From an uncultured Clostridia bacterium (GTDB taxonomy: Bacteria > Bacillota > Dehalobacteriia > UBA4068 > JAAVYR01), in assembly GCA_946562005.1 (NCBI GenBank), contig CAMNVD010000003.1:1-36448 (forward strand): a stretch of DNA of 36,448 nucleotides, given 5' to 3'. The number at the start of each line of letters is the position of its first letter. Position 1 is the stretch's first letter. Both the position numbers and the translations under genes were made by a program. Below the pieces are notes generated by a model. The model worked only from the letters and a program-made list of their open reading frames with translations. It did no database searches and was not told the origin of the DNA. Below, piece after piece: positions 7,373 through 15,763 of the stretch.

Positions 7373-8035
7373 ATGTATCGTTTTCAATTTGGCAGATTAG
7401 TCTTGCCGGTAACGCCGTCTAAGCTGACGGTGAAAATCAAAGGAAATAATAAGACCTTATCACTGGTAAACGAGAGGGAAATGAGTATTTTGAGAGCGCC
7501 GGGGCTAACGGAAATCACCTTTGATGCGGTCCTTCCTATGCTGGGGCGTTATCCTTTTTCCGCAGTGTCTTATCGATGCCCGGATTATTATTTGAATGCC
7601 TTTGAAAAACTAATGCTGGCCAAAAAGCCTTTTCAGTTTTCTGTCATTCGGAAGGCTCCAGATGGTAAGGAGCTCTTTGATACTGATATGAAGGTAAGTC
7701 TGGAGAGCTATACCATTACCGAAGACGCAAATCAGGGTTTAGACCTGACGGTATCCATCACGCTAAAGCAATACATAGAATATACAACTAAAACAAAATC
7801 AGTTATTCAGCCAAATGAAGAGAGTGAGCCGACTATCATTGAGGAAAACATCCGAGATGCAAGCTCTGCGCCAAAGGAGAAAACTTATATGGTGAAACCT
7901 GGTGATTGTCTTTGGACCATTGCGAAAAAGTATTATAACGATGGAGCGCAGTACAAAGAAATTTATGAGGCCAATAAGGATAAGCTGAAAAGCCCAAATC
8001 TGATTTATCCTGGACAGGAGTTGATATTGCCATGA
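7373..8035 (+). CDS. LysM-containing tail protein (PBSX XkdP-like)
   Basis: A 220-residue protein starting directly after the tape measure stop. The first 130 residues form the tail hub-associated domain (SKLTVKIKGNNKTLSLVNE), and residues 173-220 form a LysM module with GDCLWTIAKKYY and PGQELILP. LysM binds peptidoglycan. In contractile tails this protein bridges the tube end and the hub, and the LysM may help at the target wall. The next gene overlaps it by four bases (ATGA), showing translational coupling. Confidence 0.88.
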   Translation: MYRFQFGRLVLPVTPSKLTVKIKGNNKTLSLVNEREMSILRAPGLTEITFDAVLPMLGRYPFSAVSYRCPDYYLNAFEKLMLAKKPFQFSVIRKAPDGKELFDTDMKVSLESYTITEDANQGLDLTVSITLKQYIEYTTKTKSVIQPNEESEPTIIEENIRDASSAPKEKTYMVKPGDCLWTIAKKYYNDGAQYKEIYEANKDKLKSPNLIYPGQELILP

Positions 8036-8997
8036 AGGTAGATTTAATCATCACTCACGGTAGTACGCTGTATTATCCTATTGTAGAAGAGGATATCAGT
8101 GTGGAGTGGGACAGAAAAGGTGTGCCTGGTAAATTAAAATTCAAAGTAGTAAAAGACGATGTGCTTTCCTTCCAAGAAGGAGATGCCGTAAAGCTATCTG
8201 TAGACGGGATAGATTTATTTTACGGCTTTGTTTTTACCAAAAGCAAATCAGGGAAGTCGCCCTATCTTATCGAGGTGACGGCTTATGACCAGCTGCGGTA
8301 TTTCAAAAATAAAGATACCTATCATTACACCAACAAAAAGGCCAGTGAGGTGGTGCAGATGATAGCCGAGGATTTTCGCCTGAGCGTTGGAGAGCTGGAC
8401 GATACAGGGTATGTGATTCCTTTTCGTTCTGAGCCGGATAAGACGCTCTTTGATGTTGTGGGAAATGCTTTGGATGAAACAGTACAGGCCACAACAAAGC
8501 TCTATGTGCTTTATGACGATGTAGGCAAGCTAACGCTAAAAAACATTGAAAATATGAAGCTGAACCTCATACTGGACGCTGATACCATTGGCAACTATTC
8601 CTACGCTAGCACCATCGACAGCATGACCTACAACCAAATCAAAATCACCTTTGAGAACCAGGATACTGGGGCCCATGAAATCTTTATCGCCAAGGACAGC
8701 TCCAATATTAACCGTTGGGGGTTGCTCCAATACACGGATAATGTGAAAAATGCTGTAAATGGTGCGACTAAAGCAGAGGCGCTATTAAAACTTTATAATA
8801 CCAAAACCCGCACGCTATCCATTTCTGATGCGTTAGGTGACAAACGGGTGCGGGCAGGGTCCTCTGTCATCGTAAAGCTAGATCTTGGCGATATTAACAT
8901 TCAAAGTTATTTATTAGTGGAAAAGGTAACTCATAAATTCAAACAGGAACAACATCTGATGGATTTAAGATTGCGAGGTGGTACATTTGTCAGCTGA
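8032..8997 (+). CDS. baseplate hub protein (PBSX XkdQ-like)
   Basis: A 321-residue protein with the hub-like pattern of the XkdQ/gpD superfamily: an N-terminal beta domain (KVDLIITHGSTLYYPIVEED), a middle LIEVTAYDQLRYFKNKDTY stretch, and a C-terminal VRAGSSVIVKLDLGD strand. It starts inside the LysM gene and runs into the start of the next gene. It should form the baseplate ring that connects the tube to the puncturing device. Confidence 0.85.
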   Translation: MKVDLIITHGSTLYYPIVEEDISVEWDRKGVPGKLKFKVVKDDVLSFQEGDAVKLSVDGIDLFYGFVFTKSKSGKSPYLIEVTAYDQLRYFKNKDTYHYTNKKASEVVQMIAEDFRLSVGELDDTGYVIPFRSEPDKTLFDVVGNALDETVQATTKLYVLYDDVGKLTLKNIENMKLNLILDADTIGNYSYASTIDSMTYNQIKITFENQDTGAHEIFIAKDSSNINRWGLLQYTDNVKNAVNGATKAEALLKLYNTKTRTLSISDALGDKRVRAGSSVIVKLDLGDINIQSYLLVEKVTHKFKQEQHLMDLRLRGGTFVS

Positions 8998-9382
8998 TAT
9001 TAACGCTTTTCTTGGTAACGTGAAGCGTGCGGCAGTAGAAGCAGTTGCTGCTGGAAGCCCAATGTCTTTTCTTCTCGGTAAGGTAACCAGCGTTTCACCT
9101 CTCAAAGTTCAGATAGACCAAAAGCTGGAGCTCATAGAAGCCCAGCTTATCCTTACCAATGCGGTGCGGGATTACACCGTCAATATGACGGTAAACCATG
9201 AAACAGAAGCGGCCGCTGGCGGCAGTGGTGATGCAGCCTTTGCTAGCCATAAACATAGCTACACAGGAAAGAAGGCCTATACCGTTCATCTAGGACTAAA
9301 GCCTGGTGAGCAAGTGTTGCTCTTAAGGACAGATGGCGGACAGAAATTCATTATTTTAGATAGATTGGAGGCGCTAGCATGA
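8987..9382 (+). CDS. DUF2577-like baseplate protein (PBSX XkdR-like)
   Basis: A protein of about 131 residues with the central pattern GKVTSVSPLKVQIDQKLELI, typical of the DUF2577 family next to XkdQ and probably part of the central spike or hub. I place the start at TTG 8987, because GAGGTGG (8975-8981) lies at proper distance; GTG 8978 would sit inside that ribosome site. It overlaps the hub gene by 11 bases and the next gene by four. Confidence 0.75.
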   Translation: MSADINAFLGNVKRAAVEAVAAGSPMSFLLGKVTSVSPLKVQIDQKLELIEAQLILTNAVRDYTVNMTVNHETEAAAGGSGDAAFASHKHSYTGKKAYTVHLGLKPGEQVLLLRTDGGQKFIILDRLEALA

Positions 9383-9771
9383 TACCGAAAACAGATATGG
9401 ACATGGTAACCTTAAAAACACAAATCCAGTCCAGCGCCACTTATTATCTGGATAAGGAAAACGGAAGAATCCGAGGCGCTGTAGATAAGTTGGAAGCAAT
9501 GAAGCAGGCTATTTATCTCATTCTTCATTCAAAAAGATATGCGCACCTTATTTATTCCTGGAACTACGGTACAGAACTACGAGACCTGATAGGGGGCAAT
9601 AAAGCATATGTATTGCCGGAGATAAAGCGCTGCATTACCGAAGCGCTCCTCCAGGACGACCGTATCACAGAAGTGGATAACTTTGTCTTTGAGACACGTG
9701 GAGCAAAAGTCCATGTGTCTTTTACGGTTCATACCATTTTTGGTGAGATAGCAGAGGAGGTGAATATTTAA
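9379..9771 (+). CDS. DUF2634 baseplate wedge protein (PBSX XkdS-like, gp25-related)
   Basis: A 130-residue protein with the Y-SWNYG-ELRDLIG pattern typical of gp25/XkdS-like baseplate proteins, which link the sheath to the baseplate. Start and stop overlap both neighbours (ATGA at 9379 and TAATG at 9769-9773), as expected of a tightly coupled structural operon. Confidence 0.85.
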   Translation: MIPKTDMDMVTLKTQIQSSATYYLDKENGRIRGAVDKLEAMKQAIYLILHSKRYAHLIYSWNYGTELRDLIGGNKAYVLPEIKRCITEALLQDDRITEVDNFVFETRGAKVHVSFTVHTIFGEIAEEVNI

Positions 9772-10829
9772 TGTATGAAAATAAAACCTATGAAATCATT
9801 CTACGGGAGAAGTTAGCACGGGTAGCCGACAGCCTGGATAAGCGGGAGGGCTCTATCATCTATGACGCCTTGGCGCCGAACTCTTTAGAGAGTGCCATGA
9901 TTTATGCGGCGCTGGATGCTGTCCTTAATGAAACGTTTCCTGATACGGCAAGCAGGGAATACTTGATTCGTCGTTGTGCAGAACGGGGCATCAAGCCCTA
10001 TGTTGCCACAACGGCTCTGGGTATTGGTGAATTTAATGTGGCGGTACCGCTAGGCAGCCGTTTTTCCTGTGGCAAATACAACTGGGTGGTGACGGAACAA
10101 ATAGACACAACACAGTTTTATCTCACTTGTGAGACGGCAGGGGCAGACCCTAACGGCTACACGGGAACGCTTATTCCTATTGATTACATCGAGGGGTTAA
10201 CCATGGCGGCGCTCGTTTCTATTGCTATTAACGGTGAAGATGAAGAGGATACGGAATCTTTGCGGCTGCGCTACTTAAACAGCTTTCACGGGCAGTCTTA
10301 TGGCTTTAACCGTGCTCAGTATGTAGAAGTGGTGGAGGCTCTTCCTGGTGTAGGCGGTTGTAAACCATACCGGGCCTGGAATGGTCCGGGAACGGTGAAG
10401 CTAGTCATTACTGACAGTGAGTATGGTGTGCCATCAACAGAACTGATTGATTCTGTGCAAACTGCCATGGACCCGATTCAGAACAGCGGTGAAGGTGTGG
10501 GACTGGCGCCTATCGACCATGAAGTAACGGTAGCAGGTGTGGCTGCAAGCGCAATCAATATTGCAACCTCTCTTACCTTTGCGTCTGGTTGGACCTTGGA
10601 AGAAGCTTTGCCTTACATCCAACAAGCTATTGATGACTATTTTGACGAGTTAAACGTTACTTGGGCAAGAGAAGAAAATCTCTTAGTGCGGATTTCTCAG
10701 ATTGAATACCGGTTGCTTGCGCTTGCCGGGGTGGTGGATATTAGTGGTACCACCTTAAATGGCAGCACTGGTAATCTTCTGCTGGATAAAAATGCTATTG
10801 CCGTAAGGGGGACTTTTACCAATGAATAA
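9771..10829 (+). CDS. baseplate J-like protein (PBSX XkdT family)
   Basis: A 352-residue baseplate J protein, the wedge subunit that triggers sheath contraction. The family is recognisable from the DSLDKREGSIIYDALAPNS opening, the AERGIKPYVATTALGIGEF stretch, and the NGEDEEDTESLRLRYLNSF region near residue 155. The length is normal. It overlaps the next gene by eight bases. Confidence 0.92.
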   Translation: MYENKTYEIILREKLARVADSLDKREGSIIYDALAPNSLESAMIYAALDAVLNETFPDTASREYLIRRCAERGIKPYVATTALGIGEFNVAVPLGSRFSCGKYNWVVTEQIDTTQFYLTCETAGADPNGYTGTLIPIDYIEGLTMAALVSIAINGEDEEDTESLRLRYLNSFHGQSYGFNRAQYVEVVEALPGVGGCKPYRAWNGPGTVKLVITDSEYGVPSTELIDSVQTAMDPIQNSGEGVGLAPIDHEVTVAGVAASAINIATSLTFASGWTLEEALPYIQQAIDDYFDELNVTWAREENLLVRISQIEYRLLALAGVVDISGTTLNGSTGNLLLDKNAIAVRGTFTNE

Positions 10830-11382
10830 TTTTAACACAGCTAGAACTATTGATTTATTGGGGTATTTGCCGGATGTGTTAAAAGATACTAAGGAAATGC
10901 AGGCCATTATGGCGGCAGAAATGCCGGAAATCCAGGCTCTTTGGCAGGCTTGTGAGGATGTGCTAAACGACCAATTCATTGTGGAAGCGACAGAAAACGG
11001 CGTGGCACGCCGAGAAAAGATGCTTGGTATATCTCCTTTTGCAACAGATACCTTAGATGATAGAAAATTCCGCATTTTGAGCCGCTATAATGAGCAGCTG
11101 CCTTATACGCGGCAAAGCCTTAGGCAACGGCTAGCCACTCTTTGCGGCGAAGATGGCTATAGTATAGAATTTCTCACCAAAGATTTTACGGTGAAAGTGA
11201 AAGTGGAATTGACTGTTAAAAAGCAGGAGGCAGCAGTTGGGGAAATGCTGGAGCGAGTGTTGCCTTATAATATGGCGTTTACCGTGGAGCTATTGTACAA
11301 CCAATGGCAAATGTTGGAAGATAGCACCTGGGAAGCTTTTGCTTCCAAAACTTGGAATGAAATACGAGAGGAGGTTTTATAA
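10822..11382 (+). CDS. DUF2313 baseplate/tail protein (PBSX XkdU, YmfQ-like)
   Basis: A 186-residue protein with the LLGYLPDVLKDTKEMQAIM opening of the YmfQ/DUF2313 family. These proteins follow the J protein in contractile tails and connect the baseplate to the fibre network. It ends directly before the fibre gene start (TAA ATG). Confidence 0.87.
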   Translation: MNNFNTARTIDLLGYLPDVLKDTKEMQAIMAAEMPEIQALWQACEDVLNDQFIVEATENGVARREKMLGISPFATDTLDDRKFRILSRYNEQLPYTRQSLRQRLATLCGEDGYSIEFLTKDFTVKVKVELTVKKQEAAVGEMLERVLPYNMAFTVELLYNQWQMLEDSTWEAFASKTWNEIREEVL

Positions 11383-13506
11383 ATGGCGGATTATACGAAA
11401 AATTACAACTTAAAAAAGCCCTCCCCCGAGGACTTTGTGGATATTGCCGACATCAACGGCAATATGGATAAGATAGATGAGGCGTTACAGGAATGTAAAG
11501 ATAGTCTTTTAAGCAAAGAAGACAAAGAAAGGCTTGACACATTGCTGAATCCTGCTGATGAAGATATCCTTTTTGCTGTGCCAGGCGAAGATGGTGATAA
11601 TGCCATAGAAGTGAAAAAAGACAAAGAAACAGTTATCCGGAATAATCTTAATGTGGGAGAGGATAACCTTGTTTATGGGAAAGGCGCTGTTGTCGAAGGA
11701 CGAAAATCTATAGCTGTACCAGGCACGCTATATAATATTATAAGTTCTGATATTGAAAACAACCAGATTACCCTAGAAAACCCTTTATCTGCTAATGAAA
11801 TAGGGCGAAAGGTTATTCTCCATGCTACATCTGCTGCTAGAATTCCAGTGGAAGTAGAAATTTTAGGGATAGATGAAACTGGTCAAATTGTTACTGTATC
11901 AGAGTTAGCATATTCTTATAATAAATTGCTTTTACCTACAACAATCAGTACAAGCAGCTTTAATTATACAGCTCATGCAGAGGGTTCTAAAACCATTGCC
12001 TGTGGGATTACCGGTAGTCACGCAGAGGGGCGGCGAACAATTGCAAGTGGTATCAATGCTCATGCGGAAAATTTTGCTACAGAAGCAAGGGGGAGTTATT
12101 CTCACGCTGAAGGATATTATACGAAGGCAAATGGAGGCTATCAGCACGTACAAGGGAAGTATAACATTGAAGATACGGAAAGCAAGTATGCGGATATTGT
12201 TGGTAACGGCTCATCGGAAAGCAGTCGCTCTAATGCTTATACCTTAGACTGGAATGGTAACGGTTGGTATGCTGGAGATGTGGAAAGCGCTGTCGGTGGG
12301 AAGCTTAGTGAAAAGGCGGATAAAATTTATGTTGACAGTGCGGTTGCTAATTTAGGGCAAGCCGGAATAAAATTTACCAATGTTACAATTGGCGGGAAAA
12401 TGCAAAAAGCGAGTTCTCCATCGGTTTTAAGTGAGAGTCGAAGCGAACCTGCTACAACGTCAATTGGTAATTATGCCTTATTCGGAGGGGGTGGAGGTAG
12501 TTCATCGGTGGTAGATGTGTATAATACCAGTTTGAGTAGAAGCACACCAACCCCATTAAGTGTGGGAAGAAGTGAATTAGCGTCTACAACAGTTGGAAAT
12601 TATGCCTTGTTTGCGGGAGGTTATGCCAGTGCCGCCTCTGCAGTAGTGGATGCATATAATGCCAGTTTAAGCAGAAGCACTCCAGCGCCTTTAGCAACTG
12701 CTAAACGTTCTATGCTAGGGGGAACTATTGGAAATTATGCACTGTTTGCTGGTGGGAGCGCGACAACTATTGATGCTTATAATACCAGCTTAACTAAAAT
12801 AACAGTTACGGATTTAAGCCGAATGGCATCGAATAGTAGTGCTGTAACAGCTGTTGGTAATTATGTTCTTTTTAATAGTAGCTATTACAATAGTGGCCCA
12901 TGGTATACTCAAGTAGATGCTTATAATACAAGCGTTACTAAAACCTTGTTGGATGCTTATGAGGCAGGGTGGTCGGAATCAGCTGCGACAACGATTGGTG
13001 GCTATGCTTTATTTGCCGGAGGTTATCATCAGTCTTCTATCTTTACTGCAAATATATATGTTTATGATGCTGGTTTAACAAGAACAATGCCTACTCAATT
13101 AAGTAAGGCAAGGGAATTTATGGGCGCAACAACTGTTGGCGGATTTGCTTTGTTTGCGGGTGGTAGCAGTGGTAGGGGAAGCGCTACCACTTATTATGAT
13201 GTTGTGGATATTTATAATGAAAATTTAACAAAATCAGTTGGCTCAAGTTTAAAAGAAAAAAGGAATCATCTCGTAGGCGGAACTGTTGGCAGTTATGCCC
13301 TATTTGCCTATAGTGATGGCACCTTTGATACTTACAAAGAGATTGTTGCCGAACTTGCTATACCTGCTTTTAGTAAATACTATTTTACCGGGGTTACAAC
13401 AAGTGAGCAAACAACTATTAAAGGAAGAACGATTACCAGTAGTATTCCGTTAACTGGATATATCAAAAAAATTACAGAATTAAGCGGCATGATAACCGCA
13501 AATTAA
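11383..13506 (+). CDS. tail fibre with YadA-like stalk and Kelch-like propeller
   Basis: At 707 residues this is the receptor-binding fibre by position and composition. The N-terminal 60 residues (MADYTKNYNLKKPSPEDFVD) match the baseplate-binding ends of Gram-positive fibres. Residues about 197-263 hold HAEG-type repeats like the head of YadA and other trimeric adhesins. Residues about 354-653 hold seven repeats of 40-50 residues, each with a GNYALFAGG core followed by a VDAYN strand, the pattern of a Kelch/galactose-oxidase propeller. The end (TGVTTSEQTTIKGRT) has no known domain to my eye. It probably sets which cells the particle kills; no fibre chaperone is recognised next to it. Confidence 0.85.
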   Translation: MADYTKNYNLKKPSPEDFVDIADINGNMDKIDEALQECKDSLLSKEDKERLDTLLNPADEDILFAVPGEDGDNAIEVKKDKETVIRNNLNVGEDNLVYGKGAVVEGRKSIAVPGTLYNIISSDIENNQITLENPLSANEIGRKVILHATSAARIPVEVEILGIDETGQIVTVSELAYSYNKLLLPTTISTSSFNYTAHAEGSKTIACGITGSHAEGRRTIASGINAHAENFATEARGSYSHAEGYYTKANGGYQHVQGKYNIEDTESKYADIVGNGSSESSRSNAYTLDWNGNGWYAGDVESAVGGKLSEKADKIYVDSAVANLGQAGIKFTNVTIGGKMQKASSPSVLSESRSEPATTSIGNYALFGGGGGSSSVVDVYNTSLSRSTPTPLSVGRSELASTTVGNYALFAGGYASAASAVVDAYNASLSRSTPAPLATAKRSMLGGTIGNYALFAGGSATTIDAYNTSLTKITVTDLSRMASNSSAVTAVGNYVLFNSSYYNSGPWYTQVDAYNTSVTKTLLDAYEAGWSESAATTIGGYALFAGGYHQSSIFTANIYVYDAGLTRTMPTQLSKAREFMGATTVGGFALFAGGSSGRGSATTYYDVVDIYNENLTKSVGSSLKEKRNHLVGGTVGSYALFAYSDGTFDTYKEIVAELAIPAFSKYYFTGVTTSEQTTIKGRTITSSIPLTGYIKKITELSGMITAN

Positions 13507-13519
13507 GGAGGAAAAGAAA

Positions 13520-13876
13520 ATGAGTAGATATGCAATTTGGAACAAACAAGATTCTATTATCACCCCGATTGGGGAAGTATTAACAGCCCAGCAGTGGAAG
13601 GAACGCTACCCTGTAGCCGGTGTAGACAGTATCAAAGTGGTATGCGCAGCCGGGGAAATCAACGGCGCCTTCTTTGGTACGCTGGGGCAAATGGTAGATA
13701 TGTATAGTAATCAGGGGTGCGACTTTTCTGCTTGCGTGACAGATGAGGACAAGCTGGCAGCGATTGAAGCCTTTGAAGATGAAATGAATAAACCAGACGA
13801 TACGCCAAGCGCAGAAGAACGAATTGCCGCTGCTATGGAGTACCAAGTAATGGCCACATTACCGGATGCGGAATAA
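13520..13876 (+). CDS. small fibre-associated protein (XkdW position)
   Basis: A 118-residue protein directly after the fibre with an AAGGAGG ribosome site. It has an N-terminal SRYAIWNKQDSIITPIGEVL beta domain and an acidic, helical C-terminus. In PBSX-like clusters a protein of this size (XkdW) stands between fibre and XkdX and may help fibre folding or attachment. Function is inferred from position. Confidence 0.65.
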   Translation: MSRYAIWNKQDSIITPIGEVLTAQQWKERYPVAGVDSIKVVCAAGEINGAFFGTLGQMVDMYSNQGCDFSACVTDEDKLAAIEAFEDEMNKPDDTPSAEERIAAAMEYQVMATLPDAE

Positions 13877-13892
13877 GAAAGGAGAAATAGGA

Positions 13893-14027
13893 ATGAACTT
13901 TGTAACCATTAAACGAAACTTTGATAAAGGATTATGGAATCTGGCTATGGTGAAAATGGCAGTAAGGAAGGGCATTATTTCTGCCGAGCAATATGCTGAA
14001 ATCACCGGGGAATCCTATACAAACTAA
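13893..14027 (+). CDS. XkdX family small protein
   Basis: The 44-residue product has the family's signature: an N-terminal aromatic/basic helix followed by VRKGIISAEQYAEITGESY. XkdX proteins lie between fibre and holin genes in many Gram-positive phages; their role is unknown. The start has a GAAAGGAGA ribosome site. Confidence 0.8.
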   Translation: MNFVTIKRNFDKGLWNLAMVKMAVRKGIISAEQYAEITGESYTN

Positions 14028-14064
14028 CCCATTTGTACAATAAAAACATAGAAAAATAGATATA

Positions 14065-14136
14065 AGAAAACACCTGCTACACGAGCTAAAATAAAGTGTT
14101 TTAAGCGTTGTGTTTTAGGGGTGGCAGGTGTTTTCT
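14065..14136 (+). terminator. long-loop hairpin between XkdX and holin genes
   Basis: Arms at 14065-14080 and 14121-14136 pair over 16 bp (one wobble) around a 40-base loop. There is no long T-run after it. It could slow transcription or protect the mRNA and so lower or delay holin expression. It lies wholly upstream of the holin ribosome site. Confidence 0.5.
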
Positions 14137-14166
14137 ATATGGATAATGGATAAAGGAGGCGTGATA

Positions 14167-14577
14167 TTGCGAGAATGTGTTTGTAGTTTATTGGGCGCAT
14201 TAGGCGCCGCTATTTCATATTTATTTGGGGGCTGGGATACGGCCATGATGACCTTACTGCTTTTTATGGGTATTGACTATGTTTGTGGTTTGGTTGTAGC
14301 AGGCTTTTTTAAGAATTCTCCTAAAACGGAAAGCGGTGCATTGGAATCTAGAGCTGGCTGGAAGGGGTTATGTAGAAAGGGTATGACCCTTTTGATCGTG
14401 TTGGTGGCTTATCGTCTGGATTTGATGATGGAAACTGCCATCGTAAAGGATGGTGTGGTGATTGCTTTTTTAGCAAATGAGGTGATTTCCATTATTGAAA
14501 ATGCAGGCCTAATGGGAGTGCCGATTCCTGCTGTGATTACCAATGCCATTGATATGCTAAATAAAAAAGTAGAATAA
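14167..14577 (+). CDS. phage holin (TcdE/phage_holin_4-like)
   Basis: A 136-residue membrane protein with three hydrophobic segments (about residues 5-22, 25-45 and 70-85) and the MGIDYVCGLVVAGFF motif shared by the TcdE/UtxA-type holins. I choose the TTG start at 14167 because AAGGAGG ends seven bases before it; the upstream ATG at 14128 would lie inside the hairpin and has no ribosome site. It should open the membrane for the lysin and release tailocin particles. Confidence 0.85.
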   Translation: MRECVCSLLGALGAAISYLFGGWDTAMMTLLLFMGIDYVCGLVVAGFFKNSPKTESGALESRAGWKGLCRKGMTLLIVLVAYRLDLMMETAIVKDGVVIAFLANEVISIIENAGLMGVPIPAVITNAIDMLNKKVE

Positions 14578-14640
14578 AAATAAAAAGATGGTGAATCACG
14601 CAAGCAAATATGTGGTAAAATAAGTATAGATGGAAATAGG

Positions 14641-14680
14641 AAAAGCACCCAAGGCAGTAGAGCCGGGGGTGCTTTTTTCT
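14641..14680 (+). terminator. terminator between holin and lysin genes
   Basis: AAAAGCACCC pairs with GGGTGCTTTT around a short loop and ends in six T. A TGTGGTAAAAT element at 14611-14621 could be an extended -10 of a short transcript through it. Terminators inside lysis cassettes may lower lysin expression relative to tail proteins. Confidence 0.65.
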
Positions 14681-14702
14681 ATGGAGAAAAGGAGGTGAGA
14701 AT

Positions 14703-15281
14703 ATGACATTACCATATGAAGGGAAAATCCGGGTAACGAAACTCTATGGTACACCGCCGCCTAAAGGCTTTACCTATGCGGCAGGGAAACATAGCGGTAT
14801 GGACCTTGTAGGGGTGAATAGTAAAAATGTCCGGGCTGTTGCAGCAGGGACAGTGATTCGTTCTGGCTATGACCCTAGTGGCTGGGGTAACTATGTGGTT
14901 ATCTCTCAAGTGGATGGCTATAGCTGCATCTATGCTCATTTAAATAAACGAAATGTGGTAGTAGATGAAAAAGTCCAGGCTGGGCAGATTCTGGGTATAG
15001 AGGGCAATACCGGCAATGTAACCGGTAGCCACCTGCACTTGGAGCTAAGGAAAGTCTATGCGGACCGAATGACGACTATAGACCCGGCAGAGTACTTAAA
15101 GATTAAGAAAAAGACAGGAGACTTGGAAATGGAAAAAGACACGAATGCTGTAAGCGACTGGGCGAAGGAAGCCTGGGCTTGGGCAAAAGAAAAAGAGCTC
15201 TTGGATGGCACTCGTCCTCAGGAGCCTATTACCCGAGAAGAAATGGCGGTAGTTCTGGAGCGGTTGGCTGCTGCAAACTAG
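14703..15281 (+). CDS. M23 endopeptidase lysin with SLH-like tail
   Basis: A 192-residue peptidase. Zinc-binding and catalytic residues of M23 (LytM type) are present: H30 and D34 in HSGMD, H79 in IYAHL, and H110-x-H112 in SHLHLE. M23 enzymes cut peptidoglycan cross-bridges. Residues about 148-190 (VSDWAKEAWAWAKEKELLDG...TREEMAVVLERL) resemble one S-layer homology repeat, which could bind the wall. There is no signal peptide, so export should depend on the holin. It is the last gene of the tailocin. Confidence 0.87.
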   Translation: MTLPYEGKIRVTKLYGTPPPKGFTYAAGKHSGMDLVGVNSKNVRAVAAGTVIRSGYDPSGWGNYVVISQVDGYSCIYAHLNKRNVVVDEKVQAGQILGIEGNTGNVTGSHLHLELRKVYADRMTTIDPAEYLKIKKKTGDLEMEKDTNAVSDWAKEAWAWAKEKELLDGTRPQEPITREEMAVVLERLAAAN

Positions 15282-15382
15282 ATAAGATTTAGGTTATCCG
15301 GGAAGGTTGCGAGGCGAGCTGTATAGGTCTAGTTTTAGTTGTGTTTGTAAAAATATGGTTTTGCAAAAGATGAAAAATTTCC

Positions 15383-15411
15383 TTGACACCATTACCATGA
15401 AAGCTTATAAT
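15383..15411 (+). promoter_or_regulatory. consensus promoter of the T-box transcript
   Basis: TTGACA (15383-15388) and TATAAT (15406-15411) are perfect sigma-A hexamers 17 bases apart. Transcription should begin near 15418, the start of the T-box leader. Confidence 0.9.
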
Positions 15412-15417
15412 GCAACT

Positions 15418-15710
15418 AAACCAGAGAGAAAGTGTAAGTAGGCAAAGCAGGTACCTTACAGAGAGCCGCCGGCGGTGTGAGTGTGGCAGGGAGTGTTTCG
15501 CTGAATGGGCTTTTGAGGGCAATCCGAAATGGATGATAACATCATCTGTCAGTAGGTGCGACGGAGGGGCACTCCGTTATCAAGACCGGCGTATGTATGT
15601 ACGCGCAGAGGTGGACGCAAAAGATGATGCGTCAAGCCGGGTGGTACCGCAGAAGTGTATGTTAACGCTTTTGTCCCAGCATTTTATGGGGCAAAAGCGT
15701 TTTTTTATAT
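15418..15710 (+). promoter_or_regulatory. T-box riboswitch leader, probably tRNA-Trp
   Basis: The 480-base gap between lysin and trpB2 is filled by this leader. The conserved T-box GGGTGGTACCGCAG stands at 15639-15652, and a terminator hairpin (AACGCTTTTGTCCC at 15664-15677 with 15689-15702, then a T-run) follows. Stem I begins with GAGAG near 15460. A UGG codon at 15530-15532 is a candidate specifier for tryptophan, which fits the gene, but I have not folded the leader. Uncharged tRNA should favour the antiterminator and switch on trpB2. Confidence 0.9.
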
Positions 15711-15763
15711 TCTTTTCTCTATTTTGTCCCTTGAGAAAATATGAAACAAAGGAGAGACTGCAC

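Larger units (their letters stand above)
1213..15281 (+). other. headless contractile-tail locus (putative R-type tailocin)
   Basis: The genes run repressor, late regulator, tail terminator, sheath, tube, chaperone with frameshift, tape measure, LysM protein, baseplate, fibre, holin and lysin with almost no gaps. Terminase, portal, protease, capsid, head-tail connectors, replication genes and integrase are all absent. This is the layout of diffocin-like tailocins and of the tail half of PBSX. The cluster keeps its own SOS-type switch and lysis genes, as expected for a particle released by cell lysis. It could instead be the remnant of a prophage that lost its head genes, but the ordered, intact genes favour a maintained tailocin. 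Confidence 0.8.

Noticed and set aside
1213..15281. A complete prophage
   Set aside because: I looked on both strands for terminase, portal, head protease, capsid, connectors, replication genes and an integrase belonging to this cluster and found none. The only integrase lies beyond trpB2 and belongs to the second element.
15410..15763. N-terminal extension of TrpB2 upstream of 15764
   Set aside because: The frame is open, but it overlaps the promoter -10, the T-box and its terminator. The ATG at 15764 has the ribosome site and the family's usual start.
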